NCBI GenBank assembly: GCA_041687755.1
Contig: JBDNJM010000037.1
Coordinates: forward strand, 1-55,301
Origin: JBDNJM01 sp041687755
GTDB lineage: Bacteria > Planctomycetota > UBA1135 > GCA-002686595
Length of the DNA: 55,301 nt
Direction: 5' to 3'
Shown: piece by piece, positions 19,656 to 28,136 of the stretch
How the letters are laid out: the number at the start of each line of letters is the position of its first letter
Position numbering within the stretch: the first letter of the stretch is position 1
Translations under genes and position numbers: made by a program
Notes under the pieces: generated by a model
Database searches by the model: none
The model's input: only the letters and a program-made list of their open reading frames with translations
Told to the model about the DNA's origin: nothing

Positions 19656-21594
19656 ATAGCCCCCAAGGCTCTCGCGCCGCTTGCCCTCCTGATGCCGCTC
19701 TCCTCGGCTACTTCCTTCTGCGCGACGAGGCGCCTCAACCGAGCCATTGCGACGCGATCTCTCCCGCCGCCGTCGCAGCCGCGGAGACGCCGACTGAATC
19801 CGTCGAGCTCGACAAACCCGGCGCTGAACCCGAAGCGACGCCCGAACGGGGACAGATCGAGGTTGAAGCGCAGGCTCCTCTCTCCCATCTCTCCCAGATC
19901 ACCGAGGCAGCGGGCGCCGCAGTCCTGCGCGGCTCCGTGGTCCTGCTGCTCGAAGGCGAGCGGACGGGTCGAGGACTCCACGGGATCCGTCAAGATCACC
20001 GTGTGGGAGGGCACCCGGGGCCACACGGAAGACATCGACGGGCGCTTCGAACTCGCCCGCGCCGAGACCGCGGCCGCCATCCCCCGTCTCGAGTTCCGCT
20101 CGGGGATTCCCAGCGGTCGGTCGGTCGTCGTCACCGAACGCGACGAAGACTCGGAGCGTCACGGCATCGCGGCACACCAAGGCGAGTTCCAGCTTCTGTG
20201 CGTGCCCCGCGGCGCGATCCTGATCGAGGTCGTCGACGCAGAGTCCGGAGCGCCCCTCGACGAAGTCGAGATCACCACCGGGAGCTGGATTCGGAGCTAC
20301 CCGGGAAACAACCCGAAACTCCCGGTGGAGGCCGCGCGTTCGCCCGGTGAAGTCGACCTGAAGACCTCGAGCGGGCGGCTCGTTCAGTCCTGGGGGAGGC
20401 TGGCTCATCGGAGGGCCAGGCTACGCCTGGAAAGCGGCGGAGATTGACCTGCGCGGCGACCAAGCCCTCGTACGGCTCGATCGAGCAGGCTCCGTCGCCG
20501 TCCGGGTCTCGGGCCTAGGGTCCGCGGAAGGCTTGAACTTGTTCATCGCGACGTCGGACCACCGGACAACACTGGAGATCCCCCTGCGCAAGGACAGCCT
20601 GTTCCGCCTGGATCGTTGGCCTGCGGGTGACGTCCAGGTCCGCGCCCTGCGCGGCGACTGGTACTCGGAGCCCGTCGTGTTCGGAGCCGCCGACGGCGAG
20701 GTTGTCGCCGACGAGGAGCTTCAACTCGAAGTCGATATCGATCCCGAGGCAGGCTTGCGAGCCGAGAGGTTCGACCTCGAGCTAGAGGTCATTGCGCCGG
20801 CGGGCTGGGCGCTTGATGAGCTCAACCTCGCCCTCGAACTTGGAGTCTCACCCTCTGGCGTCGAGAGCCGCATTCTCCGCGCCGCGACGCAGCTGGAGCC
20901 CGCGGACGCGACCCCGCCGCAACGGTTCCGGTACGAACGGGGCTCCCAGCCCGCCGGCACCTGGGTGGCCGCGTTCAGCCCCAGCGAGTGGCGCGCCGTC
21001 GTCACCCTCGATGCCTCGGGCCGCCAACAGCTGACCCTCCCCGAGGCCTCAGCCGTCACGGTCACGGCGGTCGACCCCGTCACGGGCGCTCCCGTACAAG
21101 ACGTCCGCATGACCGGGTTCTGCGCCCTCGATGGACCCGCGACGGGCTGGTCGCCGGAGCGCGCCACCGCACGCCCCGAGCCCGGCCTGTACGAGTTCCG
21201 CGCCCCGGCAACCGAGGTCGGTGTCACCGCGAGCCATGAGGACTACGGCATGACCTCGCAGACCTTCACGCTGATGCCCGGTCCACAGACCCCCACGCTA
21301 GAGATGGCTCCCCTTGTGGACTTCGCGCTCCAGCTGCTGGACGGCGACAAGAACGCGACACCTGAGGGTTGGGACTGGATGCCGGAGGCCCGCTCGTCAG
21401 AATCCGGCGAACCCTACGGCCAGGCCCCGCGCAGCGTTCGGGACGGGCAGATCCTGTACTGGCCGCAAGAACCTGGCCTGTACACGCTGCACTTCCTCCA
21501 GCTCATCGGATACGAACAGATCGAGCCGCTCGACATCGACCTGAAGCCGGGCGGGATCCAGGACATCGACGTGCAGGTGGTCGCTAAGCGCTGA
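19656..21594 (+). pseudogene. Decayed anchored regulatory-like (beta-sandwich) protein gene, frameshifted
   Basis: The coding signal moves between frames on the plus strand. A hydrophobic anchor ending LLGYFLLRDEAP and an acidic linker lie in frame 2 (about 19690-19965). Beta-rich sequence including SVKITVWEG and ILIEVVDAESGAPLDEVEI lies in frame 3 (about 19968-20390). The remainder lies in frame 1 (20392-21594). The two clearest shifts fit an extra G in the runs at 19966-19968 and 20392-20396; removing one G at the latter gives SWGGWLIGGPGYAWKAAEID without a stop. The 3' segment alone is an intact reading frame from TTG at 20533 (353 aa). The domain style, with strands such as GAPVQDVRMTG, resembles carboxypeptidase-regulatory-like proteins. 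The true start is not determinable. If the indels are assembly errors, the gene is intact and about 640 aa. Confidence 0.65.
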
Positions 21595-21984
21595 GATGCT
21601 GTGAAAAATTAGCGCTGCCCAACCGAAGTGCCTCTCAGTTACCTTTTGCCCCATCGCCTGAAGGCGCTGGAGCGCGAGAGCGTGAACGGATTGGGCCAAG
21701 CACAATGATTCACACTCTCTGAGTCGGCGGGCAGGCCCCCTCGAATTCGCTCGCGCGCACGAGTTCGAACCCATCGAGCTCACGCAGTTCGACCCGGGAC
21801 GCTCCGTGATGGCCTCCCCGCGGCTGCCGGGCTATTCGAGCCCGCGCCGCAGACCAAGCGCGTTCCAGCGCTTGGCCCGGTGAACCGTCGCCCGCAAGCT
21901 CCATGGCGAGGCCAACCCCGCCCCCTCCCGACCCAGGTCGAGCAGACCGTGGCGCTCACGTTGGGACGGGTGAACCTGGTGCTC
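21595..21984. other. Intergenic region between two decayed genes (390 bp)
   Basis: No functional gene is supported. Open frames on the minus strand here are the out-of-frame tail of the kinase remnant and have Arg/Ser-rich, non-coding composition. No terminator hairpin is obvious. Confidence 0.35.
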
Positions 21985-23650
21985 TCAGTCCGCCAGGGCA
22001 GCCCGACCCGACGAATCCCTGCCCGGCTCCCGACGCTTGCGCACCAGCGGCCAAGCCGTCCATGTGAGGAGCACCAAGAGCAGCCCCGCCGAGGCGAAGC
22101 ACGCACCGAATACCACGACCCCAGGTCCGGGGCGAAGGGCACGTCGGTGAGCAGCCCATAGCTGATCTTCAGCGCGACCGCGGCCAGCAGGCCGTCGTGA
22201 ACCAAGCTGAACACGACGAGGGAGACGAACAGCACTCCCAACAAGCTCGAGCCCAGGGGCACCTCCGCTCCGCCAACCAGTAGGCATACGATGACCCACG
22301 TGCAGGCAACCGCCCAGCGCTTGCTCCGGAGCATCCATCCGAGCACGGCGAGAAGCCCCAGGATCGAGAAGGCGTTCAGAATGGAGCCGGGAAGCACCTC
22401 GCACATCAGCGATGCCCAGCCCAACCAGGAGAGCCCGCGCAATAGGGTTCCAGGACAGGCCAGGTCGGCCGTGTTTCCCGAGAGCCAGCCGATGGGCAGC
22501 GCCGCGAGGATGCCGAGAAAGGCTCCGGTCAGAATGTCGCCTCGAACGCCAGGCGCGTTCCAATCCCATCGAAAGAGCCGACTCCAGGAGATAAACACGC
22601 GCGGCCAAACGAGCTGCACGCGCGGTTCGATGGCCATACTGAGAAGCCAGATCAACATCCCAGCCGACATGCAAAAGCAGAACCCCTCGACGCTAAAGAC
22701 GAACGCGTCGTAGCCGCTCCCGGGATAGTCCGCGGCCAGCAACCAGGCCAGCAGGAGCATGAAGCCCGCTACATCGGCCATCCGCAGCGAGACCACCGGA
22801 TCGGCCCGACCCGACTTCGGGTAGTGGACACCGGCCGGCGCGGTGACAGCGAACAAGGCCGCGAGGATCAACCAGTTCATGAACAGGGCTCGATCCGCAA
22901 CGACGCTCCGGTCCGCCTCATCGGTGACGGGCTCGAGCACCTCGAACCCGACCACCCGTCCCTCGCGCTCGGCCAACTCGACGCGGAGCCCGGACCGCGA
23001 CGACTCCCAGGCGAAGTGGGTATCCGCCTGCGCCACGATCGGCGGAAGCGGCGTGCAGGGCTCGAACTCTTCCAACTCAAGCCCGCCGAGGGCGAACACC
23101 GACCCGTGAGAGCTGGGCTGGCCCAGCGGAGCTCCGGGAACCGGAACGGTTCGGGCATCCAGGACCAGAAACGCGCCCTGCGGATCCAAGACCACGGTGC
23201 TCCCACCCGGAGCGTCGGGTGGAGGATCGAAGGGACCGACCCGGCCGAAGCCCAACAGCTGCCGAACTCCAGACCGGGTAGAGAGCCGCTGCTCGCCGGA
23301 GCGATACCTGAAGTGTCGCCCCGGTCCCGCCTTGAGCGGGCGGTGAGGACGCGAGTTCGGCCCCGAGCCAAGTCCGTCAGCAGGCTCCGAACGTGCTGCG
23401 CATGCTCCTCTGGACCTCGATGCGGCAGCAGGTCCAGCGAGCGAGCCCTAATCGTGGCGAACAGCGCGCAGATCGCCAGGAGAGAGCCGAAGAGCAGGGC
23501 CCTGGCCTGCCCAGGATTCAGCGGCAGTCGAGCTCGTGATCCAGCAATCACCTCGGCGCTGGGCACCTCCCCAGGGAAAGCACGGGCTCCAGGGGGTCCT
23601 CGAGACGCAGCGCACGCTGCGGCTCGAAGGCTCGCGCCCCCCTCCGGCAT
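21985..23650 (-). pseudogene. C-terminal remnant of a membrane Ser/Thr protein kinase, frameshifted
   Basis: The sequence matches the C-terminal half of a recognisable bacterial Ser/Thr kinase type. DPLEPVLSLGEVPSAEVIAG corresponds to the post-kinase DPLAAALAAGETPSPE region. A helix (ALLFGSLLAICALFA), an HFRYRSGEQ and FDPPPDAPGG segment (usual FWYRQSP and DPP), and a polytopic domain with AIEPRVQLVWPRVFISWSR (usual LEPYVRRRWP..ISWSR) follow. The reading frame breaks at C runs 23569-23572 and 22119-22122, where adding one base each restores the frame, and somewhere near 23340-23440. Past the last break the proper end is LLLVLLTWTAWPL to the stop at 21985. The catalytic kinase domain is absent: intact ribBA begins about 90 bp upstream. 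Confidence 0.75.
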
Positions 23651-23741
23651 CCGCGCCCGCAGTCGCTCCCGTCACCCATGCGCAGACGGTGAGAACCTTG
23701 TGGGCAGGGATCTGTGACCGCCGGCCCCCACCGGCAGACTC

Positions 23742-24986
23742 CTAGAGTCCTTCGAGCCCGCCCAAGAGGTGGCCCATCTTGTCGCGCTTGGTCTTGAGGT
23801 AACCCTTGTTCGACGGGTTCGGCGGCGTCTCCAGCGGAAGGTGATCCACGACCTCCAGGCCGTAGCCCTCGAGGCCCGCGATCTTCTTGGGGTTGTTCGT
23901 GAGCAGGCGCATCTTGCGCACGCCGAGGTAGTGCAGGATCTGCGCGCCCAGGCCGTACTCGCGCAGGTCGGGCGCGAAGCCGAGCTTCTCGTTGGCTTCG
24001 ACCGTGTCGAGGCCCTGGTCCTGCAGGCTGTAGGCCTCGAGCTTCTTGGCGAGGCCGATGCCGCGGCCTTCCTGGCGCATGTAGACCAGGCAGCCGTGCT
24101 GCTGCTTGCCGAGCTGCTCCAGCGCCTTGTGCAGCTGCGGGCCACAGTCGCAGCGCATGGATCCGAACACGTCGCCGGTCAGGCACTCGGAGTGCACGCG
24201 CACGGTGACGGCGGCGTCGATCGGTTCGCGCGGGCCGTCGAGGCCGGGACCCGGCCACGAGTCGGTCGTCAGCGCCACGTGCTCTGCTCCGTCGAGCTTG
24301 CTGCGGAACAGGTGCGCGTGGAAGGTGCCGAAGCGCGTGGGCATCGGCAGGTCCATCTGCAGCGGATCGATCAGGCGCTCGGTCTGGCGCCGGTAGGCGA
24401 TCAGGTCGGCGATCGTGACAATCAGCACGTTGTGCTTGGCCGCGAACTTCTCCAGCTCGGGCATGCGCGACATCGTCCCGTCGTCGTTCATGATCTCGCA
24501 GATCACGCCCGCGGACCGGGCGCCGGCGAGGCGCGCGAGGTCGACGATGCCCTCGGTCTGACCCCCGCGCACCAGCGTCCCACCGTTCTTCGCTCGCAGG
24601 GGGAAGATGTGGCCGGGGCGCGCGAGGTCCGCCGCCTGGGCGCCCTCTGCGGCTGCGACGCGGATGGTGTGCGCGCGGTCGGCAGCGCTGATGCCCGTCG
24701 TGACGCCCTCGCGGGCCTCGATCGAGACCGTGAACCCGGTGCCCATCCGGCTCTGGTTGTCGTTGACCTGCGGCGGCAGCTTGAGCCTGTCGCACAGCTC
24801 TTCGGACATCGGCATGCAGATCAGGCCGCCCGCCTCCTTGCGCATGAAGTTGATGGCCTCCGGCGTGACGCGCTCGGCGAGCATCGCGATATCGCCCTCG
24901 TTCTCACGGCCGGGGTCGTCGACCAGGATGATCATCTCGCCTCGCGCGAGGGCCTCAAGAGCGACGGGGATGGATTGCAGCGGCAT
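23742..24986 (-). CDS. ribBA: Bifunctional 3,4-dihydroxy-2-butanone-4-phosphate synthase / GTP cyclohydrolase II
   Basis: Supplies both precursors of riboflavin. The N-terminal RibB half (about 1-205) has VDDPGRENEGD, the RibB acidic loop, and GHIFPLRAKNGG with HTEG replaced here by QTEG. The C-terminal RibA half has the zinc site CLTGDVFGSMRCDCGPQ and the catalytic RQEGRGIGL. The length of 414 aa is standard. In the GHxFPL...HTEG block the usual His of HTEG is Gln (GGQTEG), which is worth noting because that motif contributes to the RibB active site. No FMN riboswitch is recognised upstream. The flanking kinase remnant ends close to its 3' side. Confidence 0.95.
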   Translation of the reverse strand: MPLQSIPVALEALARGEMIILVDDPGRENEGDIAMLAERVTPEAINFMRKEAGGLICMPMSEELCDRLKLPPQVNDNQSRMGTGFTVSIEAREGVTTGISAADRAHTIRVAAAEGAQAADLARPGHIFPLRAKNGGTLVRGGQTEGIVDLARLAGARSAGVICEIMNDDGTMSRMPELEKFAAKHNVLIVTIADLIAYRRQTERLIDPLQMDLPMPTRFGTFHAHLFRSKLDGAEHVALTTDSWPGPGLDGPREPIDAAVTVRVHSECLTGDVFGSMRCDCGPQLHKALEQLGKQQHGCLVYMRQEGRGIGLAKKLEAYSLQDQGLDTVEANEKLGFAPDLREYGLGAQILHYLGVRKMRLLTNNPKKIAGLEGYGLEVVDHLPLETPPNPSNKGYLKTKRDKMGHLLGGLEGL

Positions 24987-25523
24987 GGGTTCGGGTCGGA
25001 TCCGGTGAGTACGCCCCGCCCCACGACTTGGAACGGCGATCTCGCATCCCGCATCCTAGTCCGATCTGGCCCAGGGAGGACCCGGCGCGGAGCATTCCAG
25101 GAGGGGCATTCCAGGAGGGGGCTCCCGGGCGGGCGGGACATGCCGCACTCGAGCGCGCTGACCCAACGCCGTACGCCCCCGGCCCGCGGCGTGCCGATCT
25201 AGAACTGACCTGCTCCCGTGTTGTTACCGGGCTCCTTCGGTGGCGCCAAGCACTCACGGCGGGCAGGTTTGCCGCCGACCGTCAGCCGACCCTCTGTGGG
25301 GGCCGACCGGTCCCAGGCCTCCAAGGCGAACCTGCGGCGGGACCGAGGATCCGTCGAGGAGGCCAAGAACAACACCGGGGCCGGCCAGCTTCTGCCGATC
25401 AAGACCTCCCGGCCCGCCGTTGCCGCCAGGGAGAACGCCAAGCCGCCGCAGCCTGGTTCCGGCCTGGGGCACCTGACATGCTGAGCGACTTGCCCCCCCG
25501 GCGCTCAGCGTCTCGAAATCCCA
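24987..25523. other. Intergenic region with short direct and inverted repeats (537 bp)
   Basis: No gene is supported with confidence. It contains a 14-bp tandem duplication GCATTCCAGGAGGG (25092-25105 and 25106-25119). It also contains an imperfect inverted repeat of about 35 bp (25201-25236 against 25355-25391) in which each copy can encode NNTGAGQ on its own strand. A minus-strand frame of 80 codons (25199-25441) and a plus-strand frame of 88 codons (25218-25484) both span it, and neither resembles a known protein. The ribBA promoter and the promoter of the HEAT-cyclophilin gene should lie here. I see no RFN element. Confidence 0.4.
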
Positions 25524-27731
25524 ATGCAATACCGCCAAGCGACAGCCTGCTCCGCCCGCTCTGCCGGTCGTTTCCACTCCTGGAGATCCCTTTCACTGGC
25601 TCTCGGACTGCTCGGCCTCGGGCTGTCGTCGTGCGGCGTCGCCCGCCCGGCGATCGGACCCCTGCCGAGCGTTGATCAGGACCCGCCGCCGGGGCCGATC
25701 GATGGCCTGAGCGGTACGCCGATCGCGCTGCCCACCCGGCCCGAATTCGCCGAGATCGCGGTGCTGGAAGAACGTCGCGCGGACCCCGAGGGTCGCCTGA
25801 TTGAGCTGCTGGACACCGCCGACGGCCCCGTCCGGGCCCGGGCCGCCCAGGCCCTCGGCCGGCTGCCCCTGGAGGTCGAGGGCGATCTGATCACCAAGAC
25901 CCTGCTGCTCGCAATGGACGACGAAGACCCCAGCGTCCGGCGGCGCGTCGCCTTCGCCCTCGGCGCCCGCGGGGACTCCAGCGCCGCCGCTCAGCTCTAC
26001 AAGCACCTGACCGACGCCAACCCCAGCGTCCGCGCGCTCGTGGTGGAGGCCGGCGCACGCATCGGCGAGCAGGTCCTCAAGCAGGATCTCTTCCGCAAGC
26101 TCAGCGACCCGGACCTCGGCGTGCGGCTCAAGGTCATCGAGGGCTTCGCCCTGTGGGACGGCCAGTCACGCGACGCCAACCGCGTCGATCGCGAGCTGAT
26201 GGCCGCCCTCAATCCCCACGCGCGCCCCTCCTCCCGCGCCGAGCCCGCGCCCGAGGAGGTCTGGAAGACCCTCTACGCCCTCCAGCGCCGCCGCTCCGAG
26301 ACCGGTCGGCCCGCCTTCCTGAGCCACATCGACGACCCGGACACCAACGCCCGCCTGTTCGCGACGCGCGGCCTCGCGCGGATCTCCCCCGAGGTCGACT
26401 CGACCCGCGCGCTCCAGCGCCGCGCCGGCGACACCGACTGGCGCATCGCCTGCGAAGCGCTGGCCGGCCTCCAGGCCCACGCCGACCCGGACTCGATTCC
26501 CATCCTCGAACGGGCATCCGAGAGCCGTTCCGCCCACGTCCGGGCCGCCGCGCTCCAGGCCCTGGGGTCCTACCCCGAGCGCCCCGACGACGTCATCCGC
26601 ACGCTTCTGAGCGGCACCAACGACCGCTCCCCGAGCGTCCGCGCGGCCGCTCTCGTCTCCATGGCGAAGGTGGCCGACCCGCGCCAGACCGCCGAGGAGC
26701 TCGAGCGCGCCATCGAGGGCGGGGCCGACCCTGTGATCCTCGCCGGCGCCGCCCGGGCGGCCGGCCTGCTGCCCGAAGACGTCGCCAGTCCGCTGCTCGA
26801 GCGCCTCGTCGCCGATCCACGCCCGTTCGTCGCGACCGCCGCGATCGAGGCCTATGGCAAGCATCCGACGCTTGAGAACCTTGAGCTCCTGCGCGGCTGG
26901 GTCAGCGGACAGCCCGACAACGGCCTGCGCCTCGCCGCGGTCCTGGCCCTGCGCGAGCACTCCAGCGAAGACGACCTCGAGCACCTTTCCCAGGCCATCA
27001 AGTCCTCCGCCGGCGACGTGGCCGCCGAGGTCGCCTGGAACGCGCTGCTGAACGCCGCCGAGATCGGCGGTGAGGAGGCCGAGGCGCTGCTCAGAAGCGC
27101 GCTGCGCTACGCCAACGCGCAGGTTCGCAAGGTCGCCCGGGACAGCCTGACCGAGATGCTGCCCGAGCTCCCGCTGCCGGACATCCAGCCGCCCACCCCC
27201 AACCCCCGCGAGCTGCCGCTGCCCGGCAGCACCTACCCAGAGTGGACCCGCAACCCTCTGGTCGAGGTCGACACGACGCGCGGCGCGATGGTGTTCGAGC
27301 TGTACCCCACCGAGGCCCCGATCCACGTGTACAGCTTCCTGAACCTGGCCGAGGCCGGTCACTACGACGGGCTCTCGTTCCACCGGGTCGTCGCCGACTT
27401 CGTGGTGCAGGGCGGCGACTACCGCGGCGACGGCAACGGCGGCCTCGACTGGCGCGGCCAAAGCCTGCGGCAGGAGTTCGGCCCGCGACCGTACGTGCGC
27501 GGCTCGCTCGGCATGCCCCGCAACGACGACCCCGACTCCGGCGGCAGCCAGATCTTCGTCACCCACCGTCCGACGCCCCACCTCAACGGGCTCTACACCC
27601 TCTTCGGCCAGCTGGTGCGCGGCTTCGACGTCCTCGACCGGATCGAGGTCGGCGATCGCATCCTCAGCGTCGAGCGCGTGCCCGAGCAGGAGACGACCCG
27701 CGCCTTTGGATCGCCCGGCATTGGCGGCTGA
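25524..27731 (+). CDS. Lipoprotein with HEAT repeats and a C-terminal cyclophilin-type peptidyl-prolyl isomerase domain
   Basis: The N-terminus has a basic region, a hydrophobic stretch (LALGLLGLGLSSC) and a lipobox Cys, so it is predicted to be a lipoprotein. Residues about 80-560 are alpha-helical HEAT/PBS-lyase-like repeats (VRARAAQALGRL, VRRRVAFALGARG, VRALVVEAGARIG and later units). Residues about 577-725 form a cyclophilin domain (VEVDTTRGAMVFELYP, FHRVVADFVVQGGD, GSLGMPRNDDPDSGGSQIF and LYTLFGQLVRGFDVLDRI), with the catalytic-site Arg of FHRV and the GSQFF-like GSQIF kept. At 735 aa it is a fusion: a scaffold that could deliver an envelope protein client to a prolyl isomerase. It ends 8 bp before the palindromic element. 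Confidence 0.9.
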   Translation: MQYRQATACSARSAGRFHSWRSLSLALGLLGLGLSSCGVARPAIGPLPSVDQDPPPGPIDGLSGTPIALPTRPEFAEIAVLEERRADPEGRLIELLDTADGPVRARAAQALGRLPLEVEGDLITKTLLLAMDDEDPSVRRRVAFALGARGDSSAAAQLYKHLTDANPSVRALVVEAGARIGEQVLKQDLFRKLSDPDLGVRLKVIEGFALWDGQSRDANRVDRELMAALNPHARPSSRAEPAPEEVWKTLYALQRRRSETGRPAFLSHIDDPDTNARLFATRGLARISPEVDSTRALQRRAGDTDWRIACEALAGLQAHADPDSIPILERASESRSAHVRAAALQALGSYPERPDDVIRTLLSGTNDRSPSVRAAALVSMAKVADPRQTAEELERAIEGGADPVILAGAARAAGLLPEDVASPLLERLVADPRPFVATAAIEAYGKHPTLENLELLRGWVSGQPDNGLRLAAVLALREHSSEDDLEHLSQAIKSSAGDVAAEVAWNALLNAAEIGGEEAEALLRSALRYANAQVRKVARDSLTEMLPELPLPDIQPPTPNPRELPLPGSTYPEWTRNPLVEVDTTRGAMVFELYPTEAPIHVYSFLNLAEAGHYDGLSFHRVVADFVVQGGDYRGDGNGGLDWRGQSLRQEFGPRPYVRGSLGMPRNDDPDSGGSQIFVTHRPTPHLNGLYTLFGQLVRGFDVLDRIEVGDRILSVERVPEQETTRAFGSPGIGG

Positions 27732-27739
27732 ACGATCGC

Positions 27740-27896
27740 CTGGCCGGGGGGGGAACGATACGCGGTGGGATGGTGTCTGACTGGGATGGTGCCTGACAGG
27801 AATCCGCCACCTGCGGGAGACCCCCGAAGGCGATCTCCCGCAAGTGGCGGATTCCTGTCAGACACCATCCCACCGCGTATCGTTCCCCCCGGCCAG
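27740..27896. repeat. Long inverted repeat (REP/BIME-like) with a 16-nt duplication in one arm
   Basis: The left arm (27740-27820) and right arm (27834-27896) are reverse complements except for three differences. The left arm carries an extra 16-nt copy (TGGGATGGTGCCTGAC after TGGGATGGTGTCTGAC), it has eight Gs where the right arm implies six, and one base differs near the loop. The outer edge CTGGCCGGGGGG and the GGTGTCTGAC/GGTGCCTGAC cores match the elements at the window ends. It follows the stop codon of the cyclophilin gene and could act as its terminator or mRNA end. Confidence 0.92.
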
Positions 27897-28136
27897 ATGG
27901 GGCGTCCTGCGCGGGCCGGAGAGGGACCTCCCGGGCCTCCACAGGTCGCTCGGAAGCTGTGCATAACCTGGGGAAGCAGGGCTGACAGGTGGAGCAGAAG
28001 CGACGTAAGTCGTTTCAAAAAAGACACTTAATCTGCGGATAGAGTTGTCCGCAGTGAGCGTGGACAAGGGTTTCGCAAAGAGCGAGGGGGGCGCTGGCCG
28101 ATAGGGGTCTCTAGCCAACGGCTGGCGGCGGGTCGG
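27897..28136. other. Intergenic region with small hairpins and DnaA-box-like 9-mers
   Basis: A hairpin AAGCGAC-GTAA-GTCGTTT with a GNRA-type tetraloop lies near 27993-28010 and is followed by an A-rich stretch. A second 7-bp stem (28033-28039 with 28048-28054) follows. TGTGCATAA (27958-27966) is one mismatch from a reverse-complement DnaA box, and two weaker matches occur by 28067. The region is markedly less GC rich than its flanks. It most likely holds the protease gene promoter. Confidence 0.35.

Noticed and set aside
19445..20134. In-frame N-terminal extension of the haloperoxidase (230 codons)
   Set aside because: It is Arg/Gly rich with no family resemblance, and it overlaps the decaying plus-strand gene. 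ATG 19444 matches the family N-terminus.
21780..21984. Last 68 codons of the long minus-strand frame ending at 21780
   Set aside because: Sequence after the 22119-22122 run has no hydrophobic pattern and is rich in Arg and Ser; the other frame carries the expected last helix and stop at 21985.
24987..25200. FMN riboswitch upstream of ribBA
   Set aside because: None of the conserved RFN-element blocks could be found between the start codon and 25200.
27897..28136. Replication origin
   Set aside because: DnaA-like 9-mers are mostly imperfect, and there is no dnaA, dnaN, gyrB or gidA gene in the window.
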